Source: Sediminibacillus albus (GTDB taxonomy: Bacteria > Bacillota > Bacilli > Bacillales > Amphibacillaceae). From it: a stretch of 64,000 nt of DNA. Location of the stretch: positions 434,001 through 498,000 of the forward strand of contig NZ_FNFL01000003.1 in assembly GCF_900101125.1 (NCBI RefSeq), read 5' to 3'. The translations under genes were made by a program, and so were the position numbers. Position 1 is the first letter of the stretch; each line of letters opens with the position of its first letter. Positions 1-7,818 of this stretch are shown here, one piece after another. The notes beneath the pieces were generated by a model. The model did no database searches. It was not told the DNA's origin and saw only the letters and a list, made by a program, of their open reading frames with translations.

Positions 1-93
1 CCTAATGGGGGCATACAAGCAGGTACCGTCACACACCATGTATTTGGAGATGAAGATGGTGTTATAGGTGGTTATGTAGACGGAGATTTGTAA
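1..93 (+). CDS. C-terminal fragment of an unidentified protein
   Basis: An open frame enters from the left edge and ends at TAA 91-93, giving 30 residues rich in Gly and acidic residues and ending VDGDL. The start is outside the window. I do not recognise the family. The next feature downstream is a terminator-like hairpin. Confidence 0.45.
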   Translation, partial: PNGGIQAGTVTHHVFGDEDGVIGGYVDGDL

Positions 94-203
94 ATTTCTA
101 TTTTATTTCAGTTTCACATTAACACGGTATTCCAAATTGGAAAATCGTTATGGTTATTCCTTCTTTTAGGGTTATTTGCTTAAACAAAGCGAATAAAGTT
201 GGT

Positions 204-288
204 AAAGGGGAAAAGCATAATAACTCGGCTGATAACTTTGATTATTGGCTGAGTTGGCCATATTTTTCAACTGCGCTTCCCCTTTTTT
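204..288. terminator. long terminator-like hairpin between convergent genes
   Basis: AAAGGGGAA (204-212) pairs with TTCCCCTTT (277-285), enclosing a second stem AACTCGGC/GCTGAGTT. A T run follows on the plus strand and an A run precedes it, so it could stop both the plus-strand fragment and the anti-sigma gene. Confidence 0.5.
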
Positions 289-301
289 CCTCTCTATTAA
301 A

Positions 302-1393
302 TTAATTCCAATTCCATAAACGCGCTTCTCCCACCTGAACAGTAGACACCCAATCTTCATTTTGAAGATTAAGAATTTCTTTCTTTGGTCCAGTGATAAC
401 AGCGCCATATATATTGACACCATGTTCCTCAATATATCGAATAATATTTTCTAAGTTAAAAGATGGGTATGTTGATATTCCCTCCGCTATATGTTCATAA
501 TCTTTTATTAAATGTAGTGTTTGAATAAATTTACTGTTACGAGTATCAGGGTTATTAATTATTTCTTGAGAAGAAATACCCCCACTCTCTGAACTGCTAG
601 TTTGTTTAACAGGAATAAAAGGCATACCAATAGGATTGTTATTTACTTTATAATTGTTATCACCCTCCGTTTTTGGCCCGGAGTTTACAGCAAACCAAAC
701 AGGTCTATAATTTTTTCCTTTCAATTTGTTAAATACTTGGGCGGTTGTATAAAATTGGTCAAATGAAATATAAGCTTCCACTACGGTTCCTTCAGGCAAC
801 ACTTCCAATTTACCCCAATTGTTCCTAAGAGTCTCATTATCATTAGGGCTAATAAAATAACTATTTTGGTCATCTTTAGTCTGTAGATTAAAATTGATAG
901 GAGAATGAAGTAAAAATTTCATATCTAATTTATTTATGGTTTCAACATCATTTCCTATTTCTTTGGCTAATTCCCCACTCCAATTCATAGTAAAAAAAGA
1001 GTTGGGAGAAAAGCTTTTACTTGTTACTCTTAAATTTGGTTCAGTTAAAGCTATAGTTGACTCAATAACATCATCGTAAACTGCTCCCCGGTCTCCCCAT
1101 GCATAGAATACATTAGTGATAAAGCTACATAATATTGTTATAACGACCAAAATGCTTAATGCAGTTATGGCGTTCTGAAAACGAGCTTTCCATTTCCCCT
1201 TTTTTAAAATTTCTTTTTGTCTTTTATTGTTAAGTTCAGGGTCTATATTATTTTTATTTGGCCCCACTTGTTCTTCTATATAAGCTTGGTATTGTTCCAT
1301 TTTTTCTAATTCCCTATTTAATTCCATTTCCTCTTCTGAGGATAATTTCCCTTCTGCGTAATCATCCAATTTTTTTTTAAAATCATCACTCAT
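302..1393 (-). CDS. membrane anti-sigma factor (YhdL-like)
   Basis: A 363-residue single-pass membrane protein that should hold the adjacent ECF sigma factor inactive. The N-terminal ~85 residues are cytoplasmic, acidic/Lys-rich and helical. A hydrophobic segment follows (around ITALSILVVITILCSFI), then a large extracellular domain. This layout fits proteins with Sigma_reg_N and Sigma_reg_C domains such as B. subtilis YhdL, the SigM anti-sigma. I chose the ATG at 1393 (MSDDFKK) because a GGAGT ribosome site lies 8 nt upstream. The ATG overlaps the sigma stop codon (ATGAGTGA), implying translational coupling. The extracellular ligand or stress is unknown. Confidence 0.8.
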   Translation of the reverse strand: MSDDFKKKLDDYAEGKLSSEEEMELNRELEKMEQYQAYIEEQVGPNKNNIDPELNNKRQKEILKKGKWKARFQNAITALSILVVITILCSFITNVFYAWGDRGAVYDDVIESTIALTEPNLRVTSKSFSPNSFFTMNWSGELAKEIGNDVETINKLDMKFLLHSPINFNLQTKDDQNSYFISPNDNETLRNNWGKLEVLPEGTVVEAYISFDQFYTTAQVFNKLKGKNYRPVWFAVNSGPKTEGDNNYKVNNNPIGMPFIPVKQTSSSESGGISSQEIINNPDTRNSKFIQTLHLIKDYEHIAEGISTYPSFNLENIIRYIEEHGVNIYGAVITGPKKEILNLQNEDWVSTVQVGEARLWNWN

Positions 1394-1895
1394 CGAATTT
1401 ACTCCTTTCATATTGACGCTTAACAACAGCTTTTCGAGCACGGAACAATAATACTTTTAGATGTGGTACATTCACGCTCATAACGGTTGCAGCCTCTTGG
1501 TAAGATAATTGATGAAAATCAACCAACAATATTGCATGCTTTTGTTTTTCTTTCATTTTATTTATAATTTGTCTTATCTCTTGTACTTGCTTTTTAAGTA
1601 TTACCTTTTTTTCTGGTGAATCCATCTGCATAATATTTCCGAAGAAATAGTCTTCTTTTATAACGTTAAATTTTGCTTTACGTTTAACGTCAACAAAAGT
1701 GTGATATGCGACACTAAATAACCAGGGTTTAATATTATTTATATTATTAATATCCTCGATATAAAGGAATGCTCTTAAAAAGGTTTCTTGAACTATATCT
1801 TCTGCAAGGTATGAATCTCCACAAAGAGAAAGTAAATAGCGATATATATCTATCATATATGAGCGATATATAGTATCCAATGATTGATTATCCAT
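1386..1895 (-). CDS. ECF RNA polymerase sigma factor, SigM-like
   Basis: A 169-residue ECF sigma factor. Region 2 includes DIYRYLLSLCGDSYLAEDIV and QETFLRAF; region 4 includes LSYQEAATVMSVNVPHLKVL, a helix-turn-helix for the -35 element. Length and sequence resemble B. subtilis SigM-type cell-envelope sigmas. The start ATG has a strong GGGGGAAG site. It is co-transcribed and overlaps with the anti-sigma gene, and a matching ECF promoter lies directly upstream, so it probably drives its own synthesis. Confidence 0.92.
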   Translation of the reverse strand: MDNQSLDTIYRSYMIDIYRYLLSLCGDSYLAEDIVQETFLRAFLYIEDINNINNIKPWLFSVAYHTFVDVKRKAKFNVIKEDYFFGNIMQMDSPEKKVILKKQVQEIRQIINKMKEKQKHAILLVDFHQLSYQEAATVMSVNVPHLKVLLFRARKAVVKRQYERSKFDE

Positions 1896-1917
1896 TTACT
1901 TCCCCCTTCAATATATC

Positions 1918-1943
1918 CACGTATGGATTTAAAAAAAGTTACA
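1918..1943 (-). promoter_or_regulatory. autoregulatory ECF promoter of the sigma/anti-sigma operon
   Basis: Read on the minus strand: -35 TGTAAC (1938-1943), exactly 16 nt, then -10 CGTG (1918-1921). This fits the SigM/SigW type (TGAAAC-N16-CGT) and sits about 25 nt upstream of the sigma start codon. Confidence 0.75.
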
Positions 1944-2322
1944 GTTATAATTTGTGTATGTTTAAAAAATAGAAACTATGATACTACAACAGTGTAAAAA
2001 TTTAGACAATAATACAATATTTTTTTTACTAGTGATAGCGAATCAATTTTGGCCTTATTTTCTGAATTGATTTTATCCTCGGAGAGCATACGAATTAATG
2101 ACTATGTAAATAAGGCTGTATCAAGATGCTAGGGACGATTGAAGAAGCCGTATAATCCCCGTTCCCCCCTTTCAAGATCCGAGGAATCAGTGAAACATCC
2201 TCAATATTGAGGATGGGGTTTGGGAGATTTGCGTTTAAGCAAATAATCCTTCTTTTATGGTTTTGACTTTTCAATCGTAGTTGCGATTGATCGACTAGAA
2301 TAGTCGAACATATTTAGCGTCG
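1944..2322. other. non-coding stretch with two palindromes
   Basis: I see no convincing ORF. It holds a 20-bp perfect palindrome at 2196-2215 (half CATCCTCAAT) and a TCGACTA-GAA-TAGTCGA hairpin at 2291-2307 just before the oriT. These may be plasmid replication or termination structures left with the mob remnant, but that is inference. Confidence 0.4.
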
Positions 2323-2375
2323 CACACCACACGTTAACTTTACGAAGTAAAGTGTAGTGTGGCTACACCTTAACT
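2323..2375 (+). other. MOBV-type plasmid oriT (RSA site)
   Basis: A composite hairpin: CCACAC (2327-2332) pairs with GTGTGG (2357-2362), and CTTTAC-GAA-GTAAAG (2338-2352) forms the inner stem. It is followed by TAGTGTG (2355-2361). pMV158/pUB110-type oriT/RSA sites share the stem ACTTTA..TAAAGT followed by TAGTGTG, the nick site. The predicted nick is after G2361. The relaxase start lies 45 nt downstream, the usual arrangement. Confidence 0.75.
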
Positions 2376-2407
2376 AGACGCTGACGCTTAATGGGGGCTG
2401 TGATTAT

Positions 2408-2575
2408 ATGAGTTATGCTGTGGTACATATGCAGAAATTGAAGGGGCAAGCCATAAAGAGAATACAATTTCACAACCAGAGAGAACGTGACAGTAGCACG
2501 AAAAACGCGCTCTCCTCGACTGTGAAATTTAGTAAAGTGTATCGGACCTTAACGAAACTGTCCAACCAAGTGTAG
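2408..2575 (+). pseudogene. truncated mob/pre relaxase (MOBV family)
   Basis: The 55-residue product begins MSYAVVHMQKLKG and contains FHNQRER, the conserved N-terminal motif of Pre/MobM plasmid mobilisation relaxases (MSYAVCRMQKVK...QFHNQRE). Full proteins are about 400-500 residues; this one stops at TAG 2573-2575, before the metal-binding and catalytic regions. It lies directly after its cognate oriT. It is the scar of a rolling-circle mobilisable plasmid once integrated here. Confidence 0.8.
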
Positions 2576-2673
2576 CCTATCCAAGTGGCTGTTGGAAAAT
2601 GAGTTTGTAAATATTAATGTTGATAAGATTTGTACTAAGGAGAAAGAAGGCTTTGTAGATTCGGGTTATAGTT

Positions 2674-3057
2674 TTGAAATTATTGTTCATAGAGTTTTTA
2701 AGCCGGGAAATATTAACACAAGAGCAAATAAAAGAGTTATTGATAAATGATGAAAATTACCATAATTCTTTGATAGTTGATTTTAATGGTTATCCAAGGC
2801 TTGTAAAGTTAGTAGGCCAAGCTCCGGCATCATTAAAGGGATATGCTGGTCGTTTCGAAACATTTGGGGCAGGAAATGGCTATGTTGGCTCTTCCTCTAG
2901 TTTAAATCATTTAGAGGGGACTTACCAAGCTAAACTAGAAGCATGGTGTTTGCATTTATCTTCGGAAAAAGAAATTAATCGTGATTATTCGACGAATGAA
3001 TACTCTATAGAAGAACAGATAGATGAAATTAATAGGCAAGTATCAGTATTAAAATAG
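2674..3057 (+). CDS. hypothetical protein, probably frameshifted at its start
   Basis: 127 codons from a TTG with no good ribosome site and no in-frame ATG. The frame just upstream (from about 2587: WLLENEFVNINVDK..., then VDSGYSFEIIVHRVFKPGN) also looks coding and runs into this one around 2690-2720. This is probably one gene carrying an indel. The body is soluble, with LVKLVGQAPASLKGYAGRF and an acidic C-terminus. I do not recognise the family. It follows the plasmid relaxase remnant. Confidence 0.4.
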   Translation: MKLLFIEFLSREILTQEQIKELLINDENYHNSLIVDFNGYPRLVKLVGQAPASLKGYAGRFETFGAGNGYVGSSSSLNHLEGTYQAKLEAWCLHLSSEKEINRDYSTNEYSIEEQIDEINRQVSVLK

Positions 3058-3130
3058 ATAAGATTATTTAATTGATTAGCCAAAGGAGTTGTAATAAAAC
3101 ACCTCTTCATTTATTTTACCCTAAAAAAAC

Positions 3131-3149
3131 CGGTACAGTTAAGGTACCG
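3131..3149. terminator. short hairpin after the hypothetical gene
   Basis: CGGTAC (3131-3136) pairs with GTACCG (3144-3149) with a 7-nt loop, preceded by a run of A. It is a weak terminator for the plus-strand gene. Confidence 0.35.
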
Positions 3150-3286
3150 TATTAACTTGCCGTCTCATCAAAAAAGCCATACACACTTAACCTCAGATAC
3201 AATCATATAGCTAAGCAGTAAATAGTATTCTTGGATCTGATACACCACCATAAAAATTAAATTTCTAGCTGGACCGCTTTTTCAAG

Positions 3287-3334
3287 CATAAAAAACAGGC
3301 ACTCGCCTTCTCTTATAAAGAATGCGTTGCCTGT
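3287..3334 (-). terminator. terminator of the ABC transporter operon
   Basis: On the minus strand ACAGGCA (3328-3334) pairs with TGCCTGT (3295-3301), followed by a T run (plus-strand A run 3289-3294). It lies about 45 nt after the permease stop. Confidence 0.6.
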
Positions 3335-3380
3335 CAATGAAGAAAATTATCCTAAGTTTATAATTTACTCACTCGTACAG

Positions 3381-4076
3381 TCAGTCATCTGTCCTTTCCT
3401 TTTTAAAACAGATATAAGTGAAGAGTGCTGCGCCGATTGTCCAAATCGCAACCACACCTATTGGGACCCAGGAATTGGTGTCGTGCATTTTGATTAACTG
3501 CATGATCGGAAATAGATCTGCTATCGTAATAGCGATACTGTCTTCTCCAAGACCAAAAAATTCAATCATGGGTGTGAACCCAAACAAAAACATAACCGGC
3601 ATTAGGTAGGCAGATGTTGAGGCAACAGATTTCGTGAATAGGCCGATACCAATGCCAAGGAATAAAAAGAATAGAAATAATAGTATTAACCCAATGATAG
3701 CCTGAACACTTAAGAAAGGCTTAACGCCAGCGAAAAACAGAGAGATAGCTAAAGCTATGAAAGTCATGAGCCCCACTACTAGACTTTTACCAATAATGAT
3801 ATCCATAAAAGAGGCGGGTGACAGCATAAGTCCACGTAATGTTTTCTTTTCATTTTCTTCAGCCATCATGGTCATCATGCAGCTTGCTGTTACAGAGGAA
3901 AAGGTGACACCGACAATTAAATATAACATTGGGATCGGAAGCTCTTCACCTTCACCCAATCGACTGTAAATTAACGCCAGTATAATAGGGACAATCGGCA
4001 TCATCAAAAGCATCATGTTCTTCATGAAATCTTTTATATCTTTTTCAAAAATGGCGCCTATACGTTGGGTGTTCAT
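3381..4076 (-). CDS. ABC-2 type transporter permease
   Basis: A 231-residue membrane protein with six hydrophobic segments and the ABC-2 layout; the segment MMAEENEKKTLRGLMLSP resembles the first cytoplasmic loop of ABC-2 permeases (E-x-E/K-K-T-L-x-x-L-x-x-[ST]P). It overlaps its ATPase partner by one base, so the two form one translational unit. Substrate is not evident; such pairs often export antimicrobial peptides or confer resistance to them. The LytTR-type gene at 6518 is a plausible regulator. Confidence 0.85.
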   Translation of the reverse strand: MNTQRIGAIFEKDIKDFMKNMMLLMMPIVPIILALIYSRLGEGEELPIPMLYLIVGVTFSSVTASCMMTMMAEENEKKTLRGLMLSPASFMDIIIGKSLVVGLMTFIALAISLFFAGVKPFLSVQAIIGLILLFLFFLFLGIGIGLFTKSVASTSAYLMPVMFLFGFTPMIEFFGLGEDSIAITIADLFPIMQLIKMHDTNSWVPIGVVAIWTIGAALFTYICFKKERTDD

Positions 4077-4924
4077 TATACCAGCTCCTTCCCGGTTACT
4101 TTTAAAAAGATCTGACCAAGTGTCGGATTGTCCGATTGTATTGATTTTACTTCTCCGTTTGCAATTAGATCCCTAATTTTATCGGCGTTCCCGGCCTCAT
4201 TTTCAATGACCAGTCGTTCATCATCAAATGTTTCCACATGGAAGGCATGCGTAGAGTATTTATACCGGAGTTCATCCGGGCTGCCCAACTCCTGTATTTT
4301 ACCTTTGTCTAAAAAGGCGACACGGTCACATAACTCTGTTGCTTCCTCCATATCATGTGTGGTTATAAAAATCGTCGTTCCAGCTTCATTCAGCTTCTGC
4401 AGTCCACGATGGATATGGGCAGCATTCCCGGGATCCAAAGCGGAAGTAGGTTCGTCTAAAAATACGAGTTCTGGTTTATGAATAAGTGCCTTTGCCAGCA
4501 GAACACGCTGCTTCATCCCTTTCGACAACTTTGACACGACTTTGCTGCGCGCCTCCTTTAAATTTACTTCATCCAGCATTACCTCAATTTGTTCCAGCGG
4601 TGCATCATACAACTTACAAAACAATTTCAAATTATCATACACCGTGAGGCGTTCATACAACGAACTATTATCTGATAATATCCCAATTCTGGATTTGAAA
4701 TCAGCTGTACCAAATAATGGAGCATTTATATCTAATACGTATACGTCACCTGCTGTTTGTCCAAGCTCTCCTGTTAGGATTTTTATTGTTGTTGTTTTTC
4801 CGGACCCACTCGGTCCCAACAATCCAAAAATTTCTCCTGGCTTTACACTGAAACTGATATCTTCAATGGCTGCATGTTGATCGAATACCTTTCTCAGCCC
4901 AGTTACTTTAATGGCATTTTCCAA
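4076..4924 (-). CDS. ABC transporter ATP-binding protein
   Basis: 282 residues with Walker A GPSGSGKTTT (about 37-46), signature LSKGMKQRVLLAKAL, Walker B ELVFLDEPTSALD and the switch His in FITTHDMEEA. It powers the ABC-2 permease encoded directly downstream. The start is TTG at 4924, supported by AGGAGGAG 6 nt upstream. The C-terminal ~60 residues resemble the accessory domain of BcrA/CcmA-type ATPases. Confidence 0.92.
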   Translation of the reverse strand: MENAIKVTGLRKVFDQHAAIEDISFSVKPGEIFGLLGPSGSGKTTTIKILTGELGQTAGDVYVLDINAPLFGTADFKSRIGILSDNSSLYERLTVYDNLKLFCKLYDAPLEQIEVMLDEVNLKEARSKVVSKLSKGMKQRVLLAKALIHKPELVFLDEPTSALDPGNAAHIHRGLQKLNEAGTTIFITTHDMEEATELCDRVAFLDKGKIQELGSPDELRYKYSTHAFHVETFDDERLVIENEAGNADKIRDLIANGEVKSIQSDNPTLGQIFLKVTGKELV

Positions 4925-5066
4925 TTGAACTCCTCCTTTGATGATCTGAACCTATCGTATCCTGTATTGTTTATGAATGCAGTAATATCAAGGCGAGATG
5001 TACTCAAAGGAGGCCTAATTGTACCCGTTTAAAGTTGAGTGAATCCCTCAAAAGGAGCTTTGTTTC

Positions 5067-5174
5067 ATGGAACAACCGAACCGTTCGCAACGTCACATGG
5101 ATACTACTAATATTGCTAAATCAGTTCCGGAATTCGTGGCAGCACTCATTCAAAAAGAACAGGACACTTTATAA
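5067..5174 (+). CDS. possible small protein, 35 residues
   Basis: ATG 5067 follows AAAAGGAG at good spacing and leads to a 35-residue product, MEQPNRSQRHMDTTNIAKSV with a helical tail ending KEQDTL. It is divergent from the ABC operon. The strong ribosome site is the main support. It may be a real small protein or the remnant of a longer one; I do not recognise it. Confidence 0.4.
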   Translation: MEQPNRSQRHMDTTNIAKSVPEFVAALIQKEQDTL

Positions 5175-6080
5175 AAGCGTCTTGCGCTTACAAAGTTAAA
5201 CTTAATATTTTAGCATGATTATGTGACTAAGAGTTAACATGTATATAAATGTAACACTCTTACATTTGCTTCAATGTAATCCATCTTAAGGTTATGTGTT
5301 ATGTAACATATTGTATAGTCTTATTTACTATTCCATTTCTTTAATACACAAAGGGATCAAGGAACTGTTCTACGCACATTTTAAAGGCAACTATGGTAAT
5401 CCCATTTGTGACATCAGTATCACAAAGTAAAGTATATCCCAGCACTTGCTATCAAAGCGATAATGATAGACCTCCTATTTATCATACGATAGATATAGAC
5501 ACGCCTACATACTAAAGAATTCTGTATTAAAAGACCCGATATTTTCATGAAAATTGTATTGGCTCTCTTCACGCTCCCCCTTCTGCATTAATATTTGTCC
5601 ATTATGCCAAAGTTAATCAAACATGAAATGATCACTGATACCTGATCAGTATAGTCTATAATATCACCACGATATGTCACACCGCACATTCAAAAACATA
5701 CATTGCATTACATATCGTATGCGTAAGGAGTCATATATCGTATGAGATCTCATGGTATATCTAACAGTCATACGTCATTTCATATGATATGCATACGGCG
5801 GATGATATGTTGTATGAATGAATAGCGTACACACCGAGTGTGTTATTGCGTCCATCTATTATGCGCATAATAGATGATAAGATGATACGAAGTGTGTTTG
5901 TTGAGAGATGTTACACAGGATGTGTTTTAAATTGTGTACGGTATGAGACACGGTATGTAAATTACAATGATTAGAACTGGCTGCTCGGTCCTGCAGTAGC
6001 AACATACCAATAAGACTATTTTCAAGTTTGGATTTTATTTAAGAATTCCTTTATATAACTATGAAAATTATAAAATAACT
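5175..6080. repeat. non-coding, palindrome-rich stretch
   Basis: No ORF of substance in 900 nt. From about 5690 to 5960 it is dense in CATA..TATG motifs (CATATCGTATG, CATATATCGTATG, GATATGCATACG, GATATGTTGTATG) and contains a 22-bp perfect palindrome at 5854-5875 (half ATCTATTATGC), plus ACACACCGAGTGTGT. This looks like an array of protein-binding sites or an iteron/partition region of a former plasmid. Confidence 0.5.
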
Positions 6081-6082
6081 AA

Positions 6083-6113
6083 AAAGACAGCAATCCTACA
6101 GATCACTGTCTTT
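6083..6113 (-). terminator. terminator of the small membrane protein gene
   Basis: AAAGACAG (6083-6090) pairs with CTGTCTTT (6106-6113); on the minus strand a T run follows. It is placed just after the stop at 6117. Confidence 0.65.
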
Positions 6114-6116
6114 CTT

Positions 6117-6305
6117 TTATTGATTATTTTTAGTATTCCTCTTTTTTCTATTTCTTAGAATTAGGATGTTATACGGTATAAACACCGCTAGGGGCAAAAT
6201 AGCTATCGGTACAATCGCTATATCGCTTGGAACAAACCAAAATATTAATAATGCCAATAAAATATAAACGAGCATAAAAATCCAAAATATTTTACCTTCT
6301 AGCAT
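6117..6305 (-). CDS. small two-helix membrane protein
   Basis: 62 residues with two hydrophobic helices (IFWIFMLVYILLALLIFWFV and AIVPIAILPLAVFIPYNILI) and a basic C-terminal tail (RNRKKRNTKNN). The start ATG has AAAGGAG 8 nt upstream. It lies downstream of the LytTR regulator, separated by an inverted repeat. Such small proteins beside ABC/LytTR units may be immunity or accessory proteins; that is inference. Confidence 0.65.
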   Translation of the reverse strand: MLEGKIFWIFMLVYILLALLIFWFVPSDIAIVPIAILPLAVFIPYNILILRNRKKRNTKNNQ

Positions 6306-6331
6306 ATTTTACACTCCTTTCTCTTCATAAT

Positions 6332-6364
6332 ATAAATAACCACTCTAGTTGAGTGGTTATTTAT
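6332..6364. terminator. 14-bp perfect inverted repeat, likely terminator
   Basis: ATAAATAACCACTC (6332-6345) and its exact complement (6351-6364) flank a 5-nt loop. It sits between the LytTR gene and the small membrane gene, both read leftward. The AT-rich outer stem could serve as a terminator in either direction. Confidence 0.55.
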
Positions 6365-6517
6365 ATTATATACCTGTGTACTTCTCTTCGTAATCCGTCG
6401 AAATATCTAATAGATTATCGTGACTTGCGTTATCCCATGTAATTTTCAAATATATAAAATACACCCCAGAAATCCAAAAACAGCTAACAGAAAGGTGGGC
6501 ACTAAGATATGCTGTAC

Positions 6518-7474
6518 TTATTTCAGGTTAAACATATCCTGGATACCCTGTATTTTCGTCCGCGCTAACGGAATGGTTGATTTTGCTTGGTTATCAATTC
6601 GGAGTGAGTAGGTATTTTTGGACCATGTAATGATTTCACGTACTTTTTGCAAATTGACGATGTATGATCGGTGACACCGATAAAATCCATAAACTTCTAA
6701 TTTCTTTTCTATTTCAGCCAACGTCGAATCAAGTGCGAAAGATTCATGGTTTATAACAATCGTGGCCTTACCATCCTGGCTTTCGATATAATCAATTTCC
6801 ATCGGATCGAACAAAATCACTTTATCATCTATCTTCGCAGGAATCTTGAATAATTTTGCTGTGGATAGTGTAAAAGCTGGTTCCTCCGCAGGTGTACTCT
6901 CATCCTTCTCCCCGTTATCTAATTCAATTTCCAGTAGACCTTTTTCCTGCAGCCGATAGGCAACATCGCTAAGAAGCAGAGCATGTTCAATATTAGATAC
7001 TAGAATAAGTGCTGGTATCTTGTTGTCTGTTATCTTTTTAAGCATGTTGATAAAGGTATTGATCGTCTTTATATCAACACCATGAATCGGCTCTTGAAAA
7101 ACCATTGGATACGTTTTCATCATAAAATACTTAGCATAGTACACACGAGCAATTTCAGACTGCGTGCATTTCCGCAAAGGTTTTTTGGCACACATTTGCA
7201 GCTCGAACATCACGAGAATTTCAGGCAATGGTATCGAACAACCGAACCATTTATGATAGAAAGTGACATTATCCATTACTGTCAAACGATCATATAACCC
7301 TTCGTTCCGATCAAACACGGTAATATCTTCGTTACGGAGCAGTGTATGTATTAACTCCGCCTGCATATCCGTATCACTGGAAATCGCTGTGGTATGTGAT
7401 TCACTTAAACTAAGAGAAATCGGCGGCAGTATTCCGCTTTTCCCAGCTTCATAATCTATTTTAAAACTCGTCAT
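6518..7474 (-). CDS. degenerate ABC-ATPase/LytTR fusion regulator
   Basis: 318 residues from ATG 7474 (MTSFKIDYEA; AAAGGAG upstream; an earlier ATG at 7513 lacks a site). Residues ~1-200 follow the layout of an ABC ATPase (LYDRLTVMDNVTFYHKWF parallels the region after Walker A; PMVFQEPIHGVD sits where Walker B should be), but Walker A, the signature and the catalytic Glu are not recognisable. Residues ~215-318 are a LytTR DNA-binding domain (MEIDYIESQDGKATIVI, FYRCHRSYIVNLQKV). It probably senses through a dead ATPase fold and regulates an ABC operon nearby. The 100-odd bases downstream of its stop contain a possible coding scrap that I cannot assign. Confidence 0.8.
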   Translation of the reverse strand: MTSFKIDYEAGKSGILPPISLSLSESHTTAISSDTDMQAELIHTLLRNEDITVFDRNEGLYDRLTVMDNVTFYHKWFGCSIPLPEILVMFELQMCAKKPLRKCTQSEIARVYYAKYFMMKTYPMVFQEPIHGVDIKTINTFINMLKKITDNKIPALILVSNIEHALLLSDVAYRLQEKGLLEIELDNGEKDESTPAEEPAFTLSTAKLFKIPAKIDDKVILFDPMEIDYIESQDGKATIVINHESFALDSTLAEIEKKLEVYGFYRCHRSYIVNLQKVREIITWSKNTYSLRIDNQAKSTIPLARTKIQGIQDMFNLK

Positions 7475-7818
7475 CTTACAAACTCCTTTTAAACTGTAAA
7501 GTCCACGCATCATTTACATAGTATACCATTATATGTACTATATTCTTCGTTTATCTTAATAAAACCTGTTTATGGACTTTTCAGACTGCAGACAAACTCA
7601 GGAATGACTAATTAAAACATTCCTTTTTCTTTTGAATATAGAAATTGATAAGCAGAGGAAAATTACGTAACAAGTTATTCTTTTTAGAATTGATTATGCC
7701 TTCCCCCAATATATACAAAGTATTAATTATTTTATAGTTTATATAAACGAAAATAAGCCAGTAATACATTATGATGACTTATTACAAAATCCGCCTTACT
7801 TAGTAAAGCGGAATCCAT
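7475..7818. other. intergenic, nothing recognised
   Basis: About 340 nt of AT-rich sequence carrying the promoter side of the LytTR gene and the region after the metalloprotease stop. No ORF, strong hairpin or repeat seen. Confidence 0.4.

Noticed and set aside
172-432. 86-codon minus-strand ORF overlapping the anti-sigma end
   Set aside because: Runs through a terminator hairpin and overlaps the well-supported anti-sigma gene in another frame.
5690-5960. CRISPR array
   Set aside because: The motifs are short, irregularly spaced and degenerate; no repeat-spacer periodicity. No CRISPR array seen anywhere in the window.
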